Source: Bacteroidota bacterium (GTDB lineage: Bacteria; Bacteroidota; Bacteroidia; Bacteroidales; Lentimicrobiaceae). Taken from it: a DNA stretch of 64,000 nt. The stretch is from contig JAEZNO010000018.1 in the NCBI GenBank assembly GCA_023441805.1, positions 62,001-126,000 of the forward strand. Direction: 5' to 3'. Below are positions 50,301-60,104 of this stretch, one piece after another (within the stretch, counting starts at the first letter, position 1; each line of letters begins with the position of its first letter). Below the pieces are notes generated by a model, which worked only from the letters and a program-made list of their open reading frames with translations, ran no database searches and was not told the origin of the DNA. The translations under genes and the position numbers were made by a program.

Positions 50301-52013
50301 TTAAAGAGCTTGTTGTAAACTAACTTCATCCAATATTGTTGTTGGTGAAAACTCGCCGGCCTTATACCTCTGCAGTAATTTATATCGCTGCAATTTCCCA
50401 CTCGAAGTTTTTGGTATTTCATTTGACCTAACCATAACCAGCTTGTCGGGAGTGATACCAAGTGTGCTGCGTAAAATATTACGTAGCTCTATAAATATTT
50501 CCTCAGCCTTTGGTCCGGGAGATCCTGCCAGAAATGCGATTATCTCTTCTTTACCTGTTGTGTGGTTAGTCATCCCGGTAAAGCAGATTTTCCCGTAACT
50601 AACCCCATCAATGCAGCTGGCTATTTCTTCAAGATCATTGGCAAAGTAGTGCCTTCCATTTTTAAAGATTATATCTTTCTGACGGCCACTTATGTAATAG
50701 TATCCCTTGTAAATAAAACCTACATCTCCTGTGCAAAACCATCCATCTCTAAAATCCTGGTCGGTTTCTTTCAGGCGATTGTAGTATCCTTGTGTCACTG
50801 AAGCTCCTTTTATCCAGATTACTCCTGCTCTTCCTTCCTCTACTTCATTAAAATCATTGTCGGTGATCTTTATGTTTATATCATTCAAACAAACTCCTAC
50901 TGATGAAATTAATCTGGCATGCTCATGCAGACTGCCGTCTACTTCAATGGCCCGATTATCCTTGTCAAGTGACTGAGCATCAAAGGCTTTCACAATTGGT
51001 GGTATTGCTGAGGGAGTAAATGTAGCAGCTAGAGTTGCCTCAGCAAGACCATAAACCGGCATCATTGAATCCTCTCTGAAATTATATGGCATTAGTTCCT
51101 TAATGAAGTCATTCATTATTTGTACTGATATTGGTTCAGCACCATTTAGCAAACTACGCAATGCTGAAAAATCCCAATCAGGAGCATTCTTCATTCGCTT
51201 AATATGTCGGAGTGAAAGTGCAAGACCAAAATTTGGACATCCCGTTATCTGGATTTTATGCTTAGAAAGCAAATCGAGCCAAAGACCCGGATTTTTGATA
51301 AAATCAATAGTCTCAATCTGCCATTGTGGTATACCTGTAAAAATAGGGACAAGATGATAACCTATAAGCCCCATATCATGAAACAGGGGCATCCAGTTGC
51401 CAAAACTGCCGGATTCATGTAAATTTAACCCAATCCTGATAGCTTCCAAATTGACCATTAAGTTATTATGTGTCAACATGATACCCTTAGGATCACCGGT
51501 ACTGCCGGATGAGAACTGAATAAATGCAACTGAATGAGGATCAAGCTTTATCTCAGGCAACACCCCGTTAGTGTTGAGTTGAGATATTAATTTGTAATTT
51601 AACTCGGGATCATCAGCTGAATCCGGTATACTGCTCATGAAAACAAGAGGACTGTCAAGTTGCTTATTCACATTAAGCAGCTTTACTACAGGAGGGTTGT
51701 AGCCGGTAAATGTATTAACTGGTTGTAAAATTGTGGGTATTACTCCAAGCAAGAAGCATCCCCAAAGTAATACCAGCGTTTCGCGATTGTTAGAAGTAGC
51801 AATAATAACTTTATCACCCGGTACCAATCCTTCATTACTAAGTCCTATAGCAATAGCCGAAGCTTCATTAAGTAACTCTGAATATGGTAGTACGGTTTCC
51901 TCATATTTTTCATTAACAAACCCAATATATGGAGAGCGGGGTGAGTGAGCTGACCGCTTTAATATATCGGGTAATGTGAGTCCTTCCTGGTAGAATTCGC
52001 TTATCTGGGGCAT
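50301..52013 (-). CDS. Fatty-acyl-AMP ligase-like adenylating enzyme
   Basis: A 570-residue AMP-forming ligase without a carrier domain. The P-loop is QFSSGSTGDPKGIMLTHNNL, followed by WMPLFHDMGLIGYHL, which is typical of FAALs, and VYGLAEATLAATF. The hinge motif is WFCTGDVGF and the final lysine region is KTSSGKLQRYKLLQ. It probably makes acyl-adenylate and loads the stand-alone ACP encoded next door. It is related to the ligase at 34577 but lacks that enzyme's carrier domain. It starts 12 bp after the TPR glycosyltransferase-like gene ends. Confidence 0.88.
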   Translation of the reverse strand: MPQISEFYQEGLTLPDILKRSAHSPRSPYIGFVNEKYEETVLPYSELLNEASAIAIGLSNEGLVPGDKVIIATSNNRETLVLLWGCFLLGVIPTILQPVNTFTGYNPPVVKLLNVNKQLDSPLVFMSSIPDSADDPELNYKLISQLNTNGVLPEIKLDPHSVAFIQFSSGSTGDPKGIMLTHNNLMVNLEAIRIGLNLHESGSFGNWMPLFHDMGLIGYHLVPIFTGIPQWQIETIDFIKNPGLWLDLLSKHKIQITGCPNFGLALSLRHIKRMKNAPDWDFSALRSLLNGAEPISVQIMNDFIKELMPYNFREDSMMPVYGLAEATLAATFTPSAIPPIVKAFDAQSLDKDNRAIEVDGSLHEHARLISSVGVCLNDINIKITDNDFNEVEEGRAGVIWIKGASVTQGYYNRLKETDQDFRDGWFCTGDVGFIYKGYYYISGRQKDIIFKNGRHYFANDLEEIASCIDGVSYGKICFTGMTNHTTGKEEIIAFLAGSPGPKAEEIFIELRNILRSTLGITPDKLVMVRSNEIPKTSSGKLQRYKLLQRYKAGEFSPTTILDEVSLQQAL

Positions 52014-52024
52014 AGGTTAACTAG

Positions 52025-54067
52025 TTATTTAGCTTTACGGGCTAGGTCAAGATAATAATCTGCTTTAATCGTATCTCCAATTTGTTTAAAGTAGTTGTTC
52101 AATCTCAAACTGATGTTCATATTGTTTGGATTCACCTCAAGTGCTTTCTCGAAATACTCAATAGCTGCTCTGTTGTCTCCCTGATGAAGAGCAAACGATG
52201 CGAGGTTCAAATACGGCACATCCAATGTAGGATCCATTTTAATGATGTCCTCATTTAAGCTTATAGCTTTCTCCAGATTTCCTACCTTCTCATACATCTG
52301 TGCCAGATTTGACATTGCCCGGATTTCCCAAGGCTCTATTTCCAATGCTTTTTCATAATTCTCGATAGATTTCTCATACCGGCCTGTGACCTGATAGGTA
52401 TAACCTAAATTGTAATATGCTGAAAAAAGCTTAGGGTTCGTCTCAATTGCTTTCTCGAAGTACTTTATTGATGAATCAGATTCATTAAGTAATAACAGGT
52501 AACTTTCGCCGAGATTATTCCATGCATCAGGATACTCAGGATATACAGCTACAGCACGCTTAAAGTGTTCAATACAGGTATTTGCATCTTTAACTATACG
52601 ACTTCTTGGAGTTCCGGCTTTGAGTCGTTCGACTATAGTGCTCCTAAGATTGGTAGCGTAAATGAAGTTACCCTTTGCTGACCGTTCCATGTATGGCATG
52701 TCAGCCTTATAAAGTGTCATCTCAGTTTTCCAGTCGCGGTTACGGTCAATAGTTCTTGCTGTTGCCGGAACTGCCAGTAAGACACTGATAAGGATAATAA
52801 ATGATAATGCCTTAGCGGGTAATCGCTGTGTTGAAAGATCAACCTTAAACAAGCGGAATAATAAGACAGCCAGGGCAATGGAGAATCCGAGTGAAGCCGA
52901 GTATAGAAAACGGTCTGCAACAATTCCTGTTGGAGGGAATGCAAGGTTTGAGAAAATACCGATATTTATCAGATAGAAAAGTATAGCAAATGAAAGTACT
53001 GACTTTTTCCTGAAGTTATACATGGCATAACCTAACAGCATTAAATGAATTACAATCGACACCCAAACTAATGGATTACTAAAAGTGCTGATTGGAATCA
53101 TATCATATCCGTAGTAAAAAATAAGTGGATGTGGGAATATTAACATCTTCAGATGGTGCAATAAAACAATCATTGATGTTCCGACTCGTTCAGCGAATGA
53201 TGGATCGAATATTAGTGGGTTCTCTATATATTGATTTGGCCTGAAAGCTGTTTCAAGAAACACTCTTGGAATGGTTAATATGAGTGCAATCAGGGCAACA
53301 ACCATGAGGGTTGTTATAACTATCTTCTTTGTCGTCACTTCAGTGAAAAAATAGAGAATCAACGGGATGGTTAGAATGAAAGTAAAAGCATTTGCTTTCG
53401 ACATATAGCCAAAGGCGAAAGATAACAATGCCCACAAAATATTGATTTTCTTACCGCTATCATACCATCTGATAAAAAAGTGAACAGACAACAAACTGCC
53501 GAGCAAGCTTAGTATTTCTTCGCGGTTTTTTAAACTAGCAACCACTTCAGTATGAATAGGATGCACCATGAAGAAAACGACTGCAAGAAACGGCACCAGG
53601 ATGTTATATCCATTAAATAATCGTTTGAGGAGGCTGAAAAGTACTAATCCGGTCAATGCATAAAAAAGCACATTAATGAAGTGGCTCACATGAGGATTCT
53701 CGCCAAAGAACTGCCATTCAATGGCATAAGTGGCTTTTGCCATTGGGCGATACCCATAGTTATACTGTCCCCCCTCTTCAGCGTTCATTGAAATATAATT
53801 GGAGGCGAAGATTGAGGGAATTGCTTTGATGCCCTGTTGTACCTGAGGGTTTACAGATGTGACATATGAATCATCAAGCGAGTACTTATTGGGTATTGTG
53901 TTGCCATATAGTACGAAGGCCAGGACTACAATGATAAGATAAAGCATCCTGACATTGAGAGGTTTCAATGTAATGGTTTGTTTAGCAGTATTTTTTGCAG
54001 TCGACTTATCTGTTTGCTTAAATGATTGCTTTCCCCCGGCTTTAGAGTCCTGTATTCGTGATTTCAT
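52025..54067 (-). CDS. TMTC-like GT-C membrane protein with C-terminal TPR repeats
   Basis: A 680-residue protein. A basic, Lys/Thr/Gln-rich cytosolic tail (1-38) precedes about ten or eleven transmembrane helices (to about residue 435). The first external loop has SLDDSYV, an acidic pair like the catalytic Asp of GT-C glycosyltransferases. Residues about 480-680 hold five TPR units (for example AWNNLGESYLLLL, AYYNLGYTYQVTGRYEKSIENYEKAL). The layout is that of TMTC/PMT-like O-mannosyltransferases. It may glycosylate secreted proteins, but similar proteins in bacteria are mostly uncharacterised. It is the first gene of the run to 50001. Confidence 0.75.
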   Translation of the reverse strand: MKSRIQDSKAGGKQSFKQTDKSTAKNTAKQTITLKPLNVRMLYLIIVVLAFVLYGNTIPNKYSLDDSYVTSVNPQVQQGIKAIPSIFASNYISMNAEEGGQYNYGYRPMAKATYAIEWQFFGENPHVSHFINVLFYALTGLVLFSLLKRLFNGYNILVPFLAVVFFMVHPIHTEVVASLKNREEILSLLGSLLSVHFFIRWYDSGKKINILWALLSFAFGYMSKANAFTFILTIPLILYFFTEVTTKKIVITTLMVVALIALILTIPRVFLETAFRPNQYIENPLIFDPSFAERVGTSMIVLLHHLKMLIFPHPLIFYYGYDMIPISTFSNPLVWVSIVIHLMLLGYAMYNFRKKSVLSFAILFYLINIGIFSNLAFPPTGIVADRFLYSASLGFSIALAVLLFRLFKVDLSTQRLPAKALSFIILISVLLAVPATARTIDRNRDWKTEMTLYKADMPYMERSAKGNFIYATNLRSTIVERLKAGTPRSRIVKDANTCIEHFKRAVAVYPEYPDAWNNLGESYLLLLNESDSSIKYFEKAIETNPKLFSAYYNLGYTYQVTGRYEKSIENYEKALEIEPWEIRAMSNLAQMYEKVGNLEKAISLNEDIIKMDPTLDVPYLNLASFALHQGDNRAAIEYFEKALEVNPNNMNISLRLNNYFKQIGDTIKADYYLDLARKAK

Positions 54068-54534
54068 TGATAGTCAATGTAATTTGCCTGCAAAGAAAAT
54101 AAAAATCACTGAATAATGAGTGGTTTTCTTTTACTAATAAACTGTGGGAAGAACCATACCCTGGTTATGGGTGTAAAGGCAGGTAATCCTTGTCTCTACC
54201 GGTTTATAGAATATTGTTGCTACACAAAGAATGCATAATGAAATGAGCTTGTAATAATATTGAAATGGTCACAACCTCGGGACAACCTGTGAACAGCGAT
54301 AAAACATCCTGAAAACAACATCCAACCGGAAATAAGGCTGTTTCGAGGGAATTATCAGGTTGTAAGAGGCTTGGTCGAGGTTGTGACCATTATAGTATCA
54401 TTCAGGCATCACAATATTATTATCTCATACTCATTCATTGCTGTAATAGGCTAGAATTTAATAGCAAGAGTTAAAAGCACCTCAACTTTTAAATCTTGTG
54501 ACGGAAACATTAATATTAAATGATGGAAAATGCC
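54068..54534. other. Intergenic region between the GT-C/TPR gene and rsmA
   Basis: A 467-bp non-coding stretch. It holds a 128-bp palindromic element at 54264-54391. Left of it is a weak 6-bp hairpin (ACCATACCC/GGGTG region near 54155). The part from 54392 to 54534 is AT-rich with no feature I can recognise. Confidence 0.6.
54264..54391. repeat. 128-bp palindromic element with perfect 16-bp terminal inverted repeats
   Basis: The termini AATGGTCACAACCTCG (54264-54279) and its exact complement (54376-54391) flank an interior that continues to fold: ACAACCTG 54282-54289 pairs with 54356-54363 and AACAGC 54292-54297 with 54337-54342. No ORF is inside. No clear target-site duplication: the flanks are TTGA on the left and ATAG on the right. 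It resembles a MITE or a long structured RNA element. Confidence 0.75.
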
Positions 54535-55338
54535 TTAATGGGTTAGTAAATGGTTCAAGGAATTTGTCAGGAACACAAATTCACTAACACTCAATTGCTC
54601 TGCCCTCTTTGTCAATAATTCATCCAACTCGGATGATTTATTGAATGACATTGATTTCAGTGCATTTCTTAGTGTTTTGCGTCTTTGGTTGAATGCAGTC
54701 TTGATTATTAGCTTGAAGAGTTTAGGATCGCATCCTAAATCGGTGGTTTCATTGCGTGTAAGCCTTATAACTGCTGATTTGACTTTAGGTGGAGGGGTAA
54801 AAACATGCTCACTTACCGTAAACAGATATTCAATTTTGTACCAAGCTTGTAATAACACACTCAGGATACCGTAAGCTTTATGGCCGGGTGGAGATACAAT
54901 ACGCTCTGCAACTTCCTTCTGTAACATGCAAACTACCTCAGGTATCAGGTCTACATGCTCGAGTACTTTAAAAAATATCTGACTTGAAATGTTATACGGG
55001 AAATTTCCAATGACTGTGAAACATCCGGTAAAACTATCTGCAGGATTGAACTTCAAGAAATCTGCTTCAATAAAAGCCTCTGCATGCTCAGAATACTTCT
55101 GCTTTAAGTAAGCAATACTTTCACGATCAACATCTAATGCAAGGAACTTTGATGCTTGCTGATCCTTCTCTGTAAAATCATGATTTTTTAGCAGATACTT
55201 GGTCAGTACACCTGTTCCGGGCCCAATTTCTAAAAGATTACCACAACGTTGTGATAAGCTTTCAGTAATTTTCAGGGCAATAGCTTCGTCGTTTAGAAAA
55301 TGCTGTCCCAGTTGTTTTTTTGCACGGATTGGTATCAT
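54535..55338 (-). CDS. rsmA: 16S rRNA dimethyladenosine transferase RsmA (KsgA)
   Basis: A 267-residue KsgA. The N-terminal KKQLGQHFLNDEAIALKI, SAM-binding LEIGPGTGVLTKYLL and the catalytic NFPYNISSQIFFKVL are all present. It dimethylates two adjacent adenines near the 3' end of 16S rRNA. It follows the TPR gene by 28 bp, and is the third gene of a serS-TPR-rsmA run. The upstream end starts at the Met of MIPIRAKKQLGQHF. Confidence 0.97.
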   Translation of the reverse strand: MIPIRAKKQLGQHFLNDEAIALKITESLSQRCGNLLEIGPGTGVLTKYLLKNHDFTEKDQQASKFLALDVDRESIAYLKQKYSEHAEAFIEADFLKFNPADSFTGCFTVIGNFPYNISSQIFFKVLEHVDLIPEVVCMLQKEVAERIVSPPGHKAYGILSVLLQAWYKIEYLFTVSEHVFTPPPKVKSAVIRLTRNETTDLGCDPKLFKLIIKTAFNQRRKTLRNALKSMSFNKSSELDELLTKRAEQLSVSEFVFLTNSLNHLLTH

Positions 55339-55366
55339 CAGATATTATGAAGTGAATAACAGCAAT

Positions 55367-57232
55367 TTAATTAATATCCGGATGACCACCTGAGATATTT
55401 TCATCAGGTACTGTATCTTTAAAATCGCCTCTCAATATTCGGAATTGCTTTCTTGCTTCAACAACATACAAACTGCCGGGATAGTCTGTAATCAGCTTTT
55501 GATAGGTTTCCATGGCTTTGGTGATGTCCTTTATTTGATCTTTATACAGAGTAGCTAAATCAAAGAGGGCATCGTCAGCAAGTATGTCATCAGGGTAATT
55601 CTCTATTACTTCTTTGTAAAGTGTTTCAGCAGCGGTAAAGTCTCCTGTCTTCATTTTGATTTCAGCCTGTTTCATGAGTGCATCATCAATGATAGAATGT
55701 CCATGGAAAGCCAGCTTAACTGAGTCAAGTAATTCATAAGCCTTGATTGGTTGATTTCGAAAAAGTAAGAGGTCTGCCCTTGCATAGGATGCTAATGGAA
55801 GTGTTGAACTGTCGGCTTCAATATTATCAGTTATTAATAGTGACATTTTCATGGCATCATTGGCAATTAGTTTTGAAGTTGCAGCTTTAAGAACATCCAA
55901 CTGTGCTCTCGACCACTCGAATTCACCAATATAGAATGATAGTTTAGCATTTCTAAATCGGGCTTCGTGTCCTAAAGGATCATTCTTAAAGTCTTTATCT
56001 ACTTGTGAGTAAAGCAGGGTAGCTTCCCACGGATCGCCGCTGAAGAGCAGTATATCGGCCAATTCCAATTTGCATTGTGCCTGAAGTACTTTATCGCTTG
56101 ATGTCTTTGTAATCAAATCCTCGAGGAGCGTGATTGCTCCTTCAGGATTGTATAAGTGAAATCCTTCAATATGTGCCAGGTTGCGAATAAGTGGCCAGGA
56201 TAGTGGTGTATTGCCATGCTTTTTTATCGCGTCACGGTAACGCAATGCAAGAGTTTTGAGTGCTTCTTCGTTTTCAGGATAGACAGATGAAATCTTATCA
56301 TACTCTGCACGTAATAGTTCAATTTCGGCAACAGCTACAAATGCAGGATCATTTGAGCGGTTCATCACATACTTGAAAGCCTCTGTTGCAATGTCATAAT
56401 TAACATTAGATGATGCCAATTGTCCCAAAGCGAATACTCTGCTGCCATTTTCATCTAATCTACGATCAAGAGCCTTTGCCTGAACTAATGCTGATTCATA
56501 GTCTTTCAACTGTAATGACAACCAAACCAGTAACTCACTAAGATTGATATTTCCGGGATTACGTTGCACTTGCATAATGAGTGCCTGTCTTACAGCATTG
56601 GTCTTTATGTTTTCAGGATCATTTGCGAGTGAAAACTGTAGTCGCGATTGTACCTGCTCAGCCTGCGAGGGGTTTGCTTCGATGATAGTCAGGTATTCCT
56701 GAGCCATCTTATCAAATTGTCCCTGCATTTCAAATAATTGTGCAAGTTCGAATCCAAAAGTATGTTCTGGAGCTAATAATTGCCTTCCTTTTAAGTATGT
56801 TTTAGCTGCGAAATCGAATTCTCGTCTGGAAATGAATGCGTTTGCGAGTGTCATAACATTTCGCTGTTCAGGTTTCATATCCTTAACAAGCTCCTCATAC
56901 AGCTTCATCGCTTTCGCTGTCTGGTTCCCTCTGATCATAACATATCCCTGGTCAACCTGATATTTTGAATCCTCAGGATATCGTCGCGCCTGTTGTTTGG
57001 CAAGTTTTAAGGCATCGTCAATATTTCCTAATTCAAGAAGCGACTGAAGATAGTAGGTATAACTAAAATGATCGGGTTTGTTCTTATAGAGGCGTTCAAA
57101 TACTTCAACAGCTTTCCGGTAATCGCGGTCATTGAAAAATTGGAGACCCAACTGCTGGTCAGTGGCATTCTGTCCTTTTACGTTTGTGATAAAAAGAATA
57201 ACAATAGAGATCAGGAGCAGGGTCTTTCGCAT
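55367..57232 (-). CDS. Secreted TPR-repeat protein
   Basis: A 621-residue protein with an N-terminal signal peptide (about residues 1-20, ending near VKGQ). The rest is alpha-helical with many tetratricopeptide-like units, for example FFNDRDYRKAVEVFERLYKNKPDHF and TGDFTAAETLYKEVIENYPDDIL. It is predicted in the periplasm or at the inner face of the outer membrane and likely acts as a scaffold. Its order between serS and rsmA is conserved among many Bacteroidota, as far as I recall, but the function is unknown. The gene lies 18 bp after serS. Confidence 0.8.
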   Translation of the reverse strand: MRKTLLLISIVILFITNVKGQNATDQQLGLQFFNDRDYRKAVEVFERLYKNKPDHFSYTYYLQSLLELGNIDDALKLAKQQARRYPEDSKYQVDQGYVMIRGNQTAKAMKLYEELVKDMKPEQRNVMTLANAFISRREFDFAAKTYLKGRQLLAPEHTFGFELAQLFEMQGQFDKMAQEYLTIIEANPSQAEQVQSRLQFSLANDPENIKTNAVRQALIMQVQRNPGNINLSELLVWLSLQLKDYESALVQAKALDRRLDENGSRVFALGQLASSNVNYDIATEAFKYVMNRSNDPAFVAVAEIELLRAEYDKISSVYPENEEALKTLALRYRDAIKKHGNTPLSWPLIRNLAHIEGFHLYNPEGAITLLEDLITKTSSDKVLQAQCKLELADILLFSGDPWEATLLYSQVDKDFKNDPLGHEARFRNAKLSFYIGEFEWSRAQLDVLKAATSKLIANDAMKMSLLITDNIEADSSTLPLASYARADLLLFRNQPIKAYELLDSVKLAFHGHSIIDDALMKQAEIKMKTGDFTAAETLYKEVIENYPDDILADDALFDLATLYKDQIKDITKAMETYQKLITDYPGSLYVVEARKQFRILRGDFKDTVPDENISGGHPDIN

Positions 57233-57250
57233 AAAATAAACCGGTTAGGT

Positions 57251-58522
57251 TTAAGTTAACAAATTGAAGCCGGTATAAGTTGCAAGTGCAGCGGGTATTC
57301 TGATACCTTCAGTTGTCTGATTATTTTCAAGTAATGCAGCAACTATACGTGGTAACGCAAGGGCACTGCCGTTTAGTGTGTGACACAGGCGGGTTTTGCC
57401 ACCTTCGTCTTTAAATCTCAATTTCATACGGTTAGCCTGGAAGGACTCGAAATTTGAGACAGAGCTGACTTCCAGCCATTTCTGCTGAGCAGCAGACCAT
57501 ACTTCAAAGTCGTAGGTAAGAGCCGAGGTAAAGCTCATATCACCACCGCAGAGTTTCACAATACGGAATGGGAGTTCCAGTTTTCGTAAGATAGAAGCAA
57601 CGTGCTCACGCATTTCTTCAAGAGTAACGTATGAATTATCAGGGTGCTGTATTTGCACAATCTCAACTTTATCAAACTGATGCAGTCTGTTAAGTCCTCT
57701 GACATCCTTACCATAAGAGCCTGCTTCACGACGGAAACAGTTAGAATAGGCTACATTCTTTATTGGAAGCTGTGATGATTTCAAAATTACATCCCTGTAG
57801 ATGTTTGTCACAGGAACCTCGGCTGTCGGGATCAGATATAGCTTATCAATTTGGCAGTAGTACATCTGACCATCTTTATCGGGTAATTGACCTGTGCCAT
57901 ACCCTGAAGCTTCATTTACAACCAATGGCGGTTGAATTTCAGTATAACCGGCATTTATTCCTTCATCGAGAAAGAAGTTTATAAGTGCCCTTTGTAATCT
58001 GGCACCTTTGCCTTTATAGAAAGGGAATCCTGCTCCGGTGACTTTGTTTCCCAATTCAAAATCAATAATATCATATTTGGATGCAAGATCCCAGTGAGGC
58101 ACCGCTCCTTCCGGCAGAGTGGGCATAATACCTTCATTATGCACTATAAGATTGTCTTCGGCTGTTTTACCTTTAGGTACAGATGGATGTGGCACATTAG
58201 GAAGGGACACTAAAAGCTGAGTCTGCTCTGCAACTATTGAATCTAACTTCTCTGAAAGCTCTTTGGCAACAACTTTAAGCTCAGAAACCTTATTTTTCAG
58301 TTCACTGGCATCAGAAGCTTTACCTGCTTTCATCAGGTTGCCTACTTCGCGTGCTATACTGTTGGATTGAGCTAGATTATCGTCAAGTTCTTTTTGTGTC
58401 TCGCGTCGTTTTGCATCCAGTTCTATAATGTTTTCGAGGATACTTGATGCGTTAATGTTCTTAATGGCAAGACGTTCAATCACTTCAGCCGTGTGCTCAC
58501 GTATATAGTTTAATTCTAACAT
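57251..58522 (-). CDS. serS: Seryl-tRNA synthetase
   Basis: A 423-residue class II synthetase of normal length. The N-terminal coiled-coil arm (residues about 30-110) binds tRNA-Ser. The catalytic domain has motif 2 (NCFRREAGSYGKDVRGLNR) and motif 3 (NGSALALPRIVAALLEN). It charges tRNA-Ser with serine. It is the first gene of the serS-TPR-rsmA group, and a -7 box lies 22 bp upstream of its ATG. Confidence 0.98.
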   Translation of the reverse strand: MLELNYIREHTAEVIERLAIKNINASSILENIIELDAKRRETQKELDDNLAQSNSIAREVGNLMKAGKASDASELKNKVSELKVVAKELSEKLDSIVAEQTQLLVSLPNVPHPSVPKGKTAEDNLIVHNEGIMPTLPEGAVPHWDLASKYDIIDFELGNKVTGAGFPFYKGKGARLQRALINFFLDEGINAGYTEIQPPLVVNEASGYGTGQLPDKDGQMYYCQIDKLYLIPTAEVPVTNIYRDVILKSSQLPIKNVAYSNCFRREAGSYGKDVRGLNRLHQFDKVEIVQIQHPDNSYVTLEEMREHVASILRKLELPFRIVKLCGGDMSFTSALTYDFEVWSAAQQKWLEVSSVSNFESFQANRMKLRFKDEGGKTRLCHTLNGSALALPRIVAALLENNQTTEGIRIPAALATYTGFNLLT

Positions 58523-58543
58523 TGGTGTTTTATTTTATGGATG

Positions 58544-58551
58544 CAAAGGTA
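58544..58551 (-). promoter_or_regulatory. -7 box of the serS promoter
   Basis: TACCTTTG on the minus strand, 22 bp before serS, exact to the phylum's consensus. No TTG is found at the -33 position. Confidence 0.45.
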
Positions 58552-58662
58552 AGGAAGTTGAACTCACGAATTGTACTTTGATTTGGAAGCAAGTAAAAGA
58601 GGTCGCTCTTTTGAGAGGACCCCTATACTTATAAACAGACGTATAATAAGATGATTCTGACA

Positions 58663-60021
58663 TTAGTCTTTCTTTGCTGTGCTTAATTCGTACCAATTTA
58701 CATTACGTGTAATGTACATTGTAAATGCCAGGATTAATGTTAATCCAATGCTTCCAATTATAAGAGCATAATCCTGAAGTTGGAGTGTGATATATACAAA
58801 TGAATATGTGAGGATTAAAATAACAACCAATATCAGGGTTCGTTTAAGGTCTTTCAGTATTGATTTTGCATAAAATCCAATCATTGAAATTACCGAGACA
58901 CTGGCAATTATGTAAGCAATGTCGAAATTTGTGTGCTCTGAAACTGAAATTAGTAAAGTATAGAACAGACAGAGTGCCAGTCCAATGAGGATATACTGGA
59001 ATGGGTGGAGTTTTTTCTTGTTAAATATTTCAACTAAGAAGAAAGTAAGGAAGGTTAAAGAAATAGCCAGGATAGCATATTTGGCTGAACGCATGGCTTT
59101 CTGATAGTCATTTGAAGGGTATAATAAATCAACTCCAAATTCACTTTGGCGAATTAATTCTGAATTCTTGTTGTCAACCCAGAACTGAGGATAGTTTCTG
59201 TTGAGTTCCAGTATCTTATACAATGCTGTGAATCCATCTTTACTTACTTCACGATCATCAGGCAGGAAAGAACCGGTGAAACTCGGATCAGCCCAAATGG
59301 AGGTTAGATTTACATTAGTTTCTTTACCTAATGGTGCAAATCCTATGAATTGACTTCCCTGCAAGTGAAGATTAAAGGAGTATGTTAAGTCATTAAGTTC
59401 ACTCACATTGACAACATTCGGGAAGATGTTTTTAACAGTAAATCCTGAAGGTATAATTGCAGGAATAAGAGAGCCCGGCTCAGCAGTTAATTCTGTAGAA
59501 TTCCAATTTAACGTTACTTTGTCTTTAATCCCTCTCAAATCAGCAACATTAACAGTAAGGAATGCTTCTTTCCATAGTATTTCTGAGCCTTTTAACTCAT
59601 TAAGGTACATTTCTAATCCGGTAAAATCACCCTTGAATGAGACTTTTGAATCATAAACTACTACCTCATAAATTCCCCGGCGAAGTGATTTAGGGTCGAT
59701 GGAAGCATCTATATTAAGTAATGAAGGTAAGATGTAAGCATGTTTCTTGATTTGTACCAGTTTGCCATCCTCAAACACCTGTTGATTGTAAGGTATGGTA
59801 AGGATTGGTCCATAAAGATTCTGACGCGTAGCCCATGAGTTACTTACTTCATTGATTGCTGATTCCCGAAGCGACTGTCGCTCCCAAATGAGTGACTGTA
59901 TAAAAGCCATCGGTATCATCAACAATAGTGTCAGGATAAGAATAGAGAGGAGCTTAAGAGTTACCGATTTGCGGATGAACTGGCTGATGTGCTCGACGAC
60001 TGATTTTTCATTTGTTTCCAT
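58663..60021 (-). CDS. creD: CreD-like inner membrane protein
   Basis: A 452-residue protein, the size of E. coli CreD. A helix near the N-terminus (residues 20-43), a long periplasmic domain to about residue 310 (including the conserved PYNQQVFEDGK and GFAPLGKETNVNL-type segments) and five or six C-terminal helices are visible. CreD relates to envelope stress and beta-lactam response in proteobacteria; its biochemical activity is unknown. Here it follows a winged-helix regulator gene by 83 bp on the same strand, in place of the CreBC two-component pair. Confidence 0.88.
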   Translation of the reverse strand: METNEKSVVEHISQFIRKSVTLKLLSILILTLLLMIPMAFIQSLIWERQSLRESAINEVSNSWATRQNLYGPILTIPYNQQVFEDGKLVQIKKHAYILPSLLNIDASIDPKSLRRGIYEVVVYDSKVSFKGDFTGLEMYLNELKGSEILWKEAFLTVNVADLRGIKDKVTLNWNSTELTAEPGSLIPAIIPSGFTVKNIFPNVVNVSELNDLTYSFNLHLQGSQFIGFAPLGKETNVNLTSIWADPSFTGSFLPDDREVSKDGFTALYKILELNRNYPQFWVDNKNSELIRQSEFGVDLLYPSNDYQKAMRSAKYAILAISLTFLTFFLVEIFNKKKLHPFQYILIGLALCLFYTLLISVSEHTNFDIAYIIASVSVISMIGFYAKSILKDLKRTLILVVILILTYSFVYITLQLQDYALIIGSIGLTLILAFTMYITRNVNWYELSTAKKD

Positions 60022-60061
60022 AAGAACTTAATTTTTAGACATTAATTTGTTTTCTTGTGTT

Positions 60062-60078
60062 ACTTTGAATTTCAAAGT
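60062..60078. promoter_or_regulatory. Operator-like palindrome upstream of creD
   Basis: ACTTTGAA-T-TTCAAAGT is a perfect 8-bp-arm palindrome, 40 bp before the creD start and 27 bp downstream of the end of the winged-helix gene. It is a good candidate operator for that regulator. No second copy was noted by eye. Confidence 0.4.
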
Positions 60079-60104
60079 CCTTGAATAAAAAAAATAAAAA
60101 AGAA

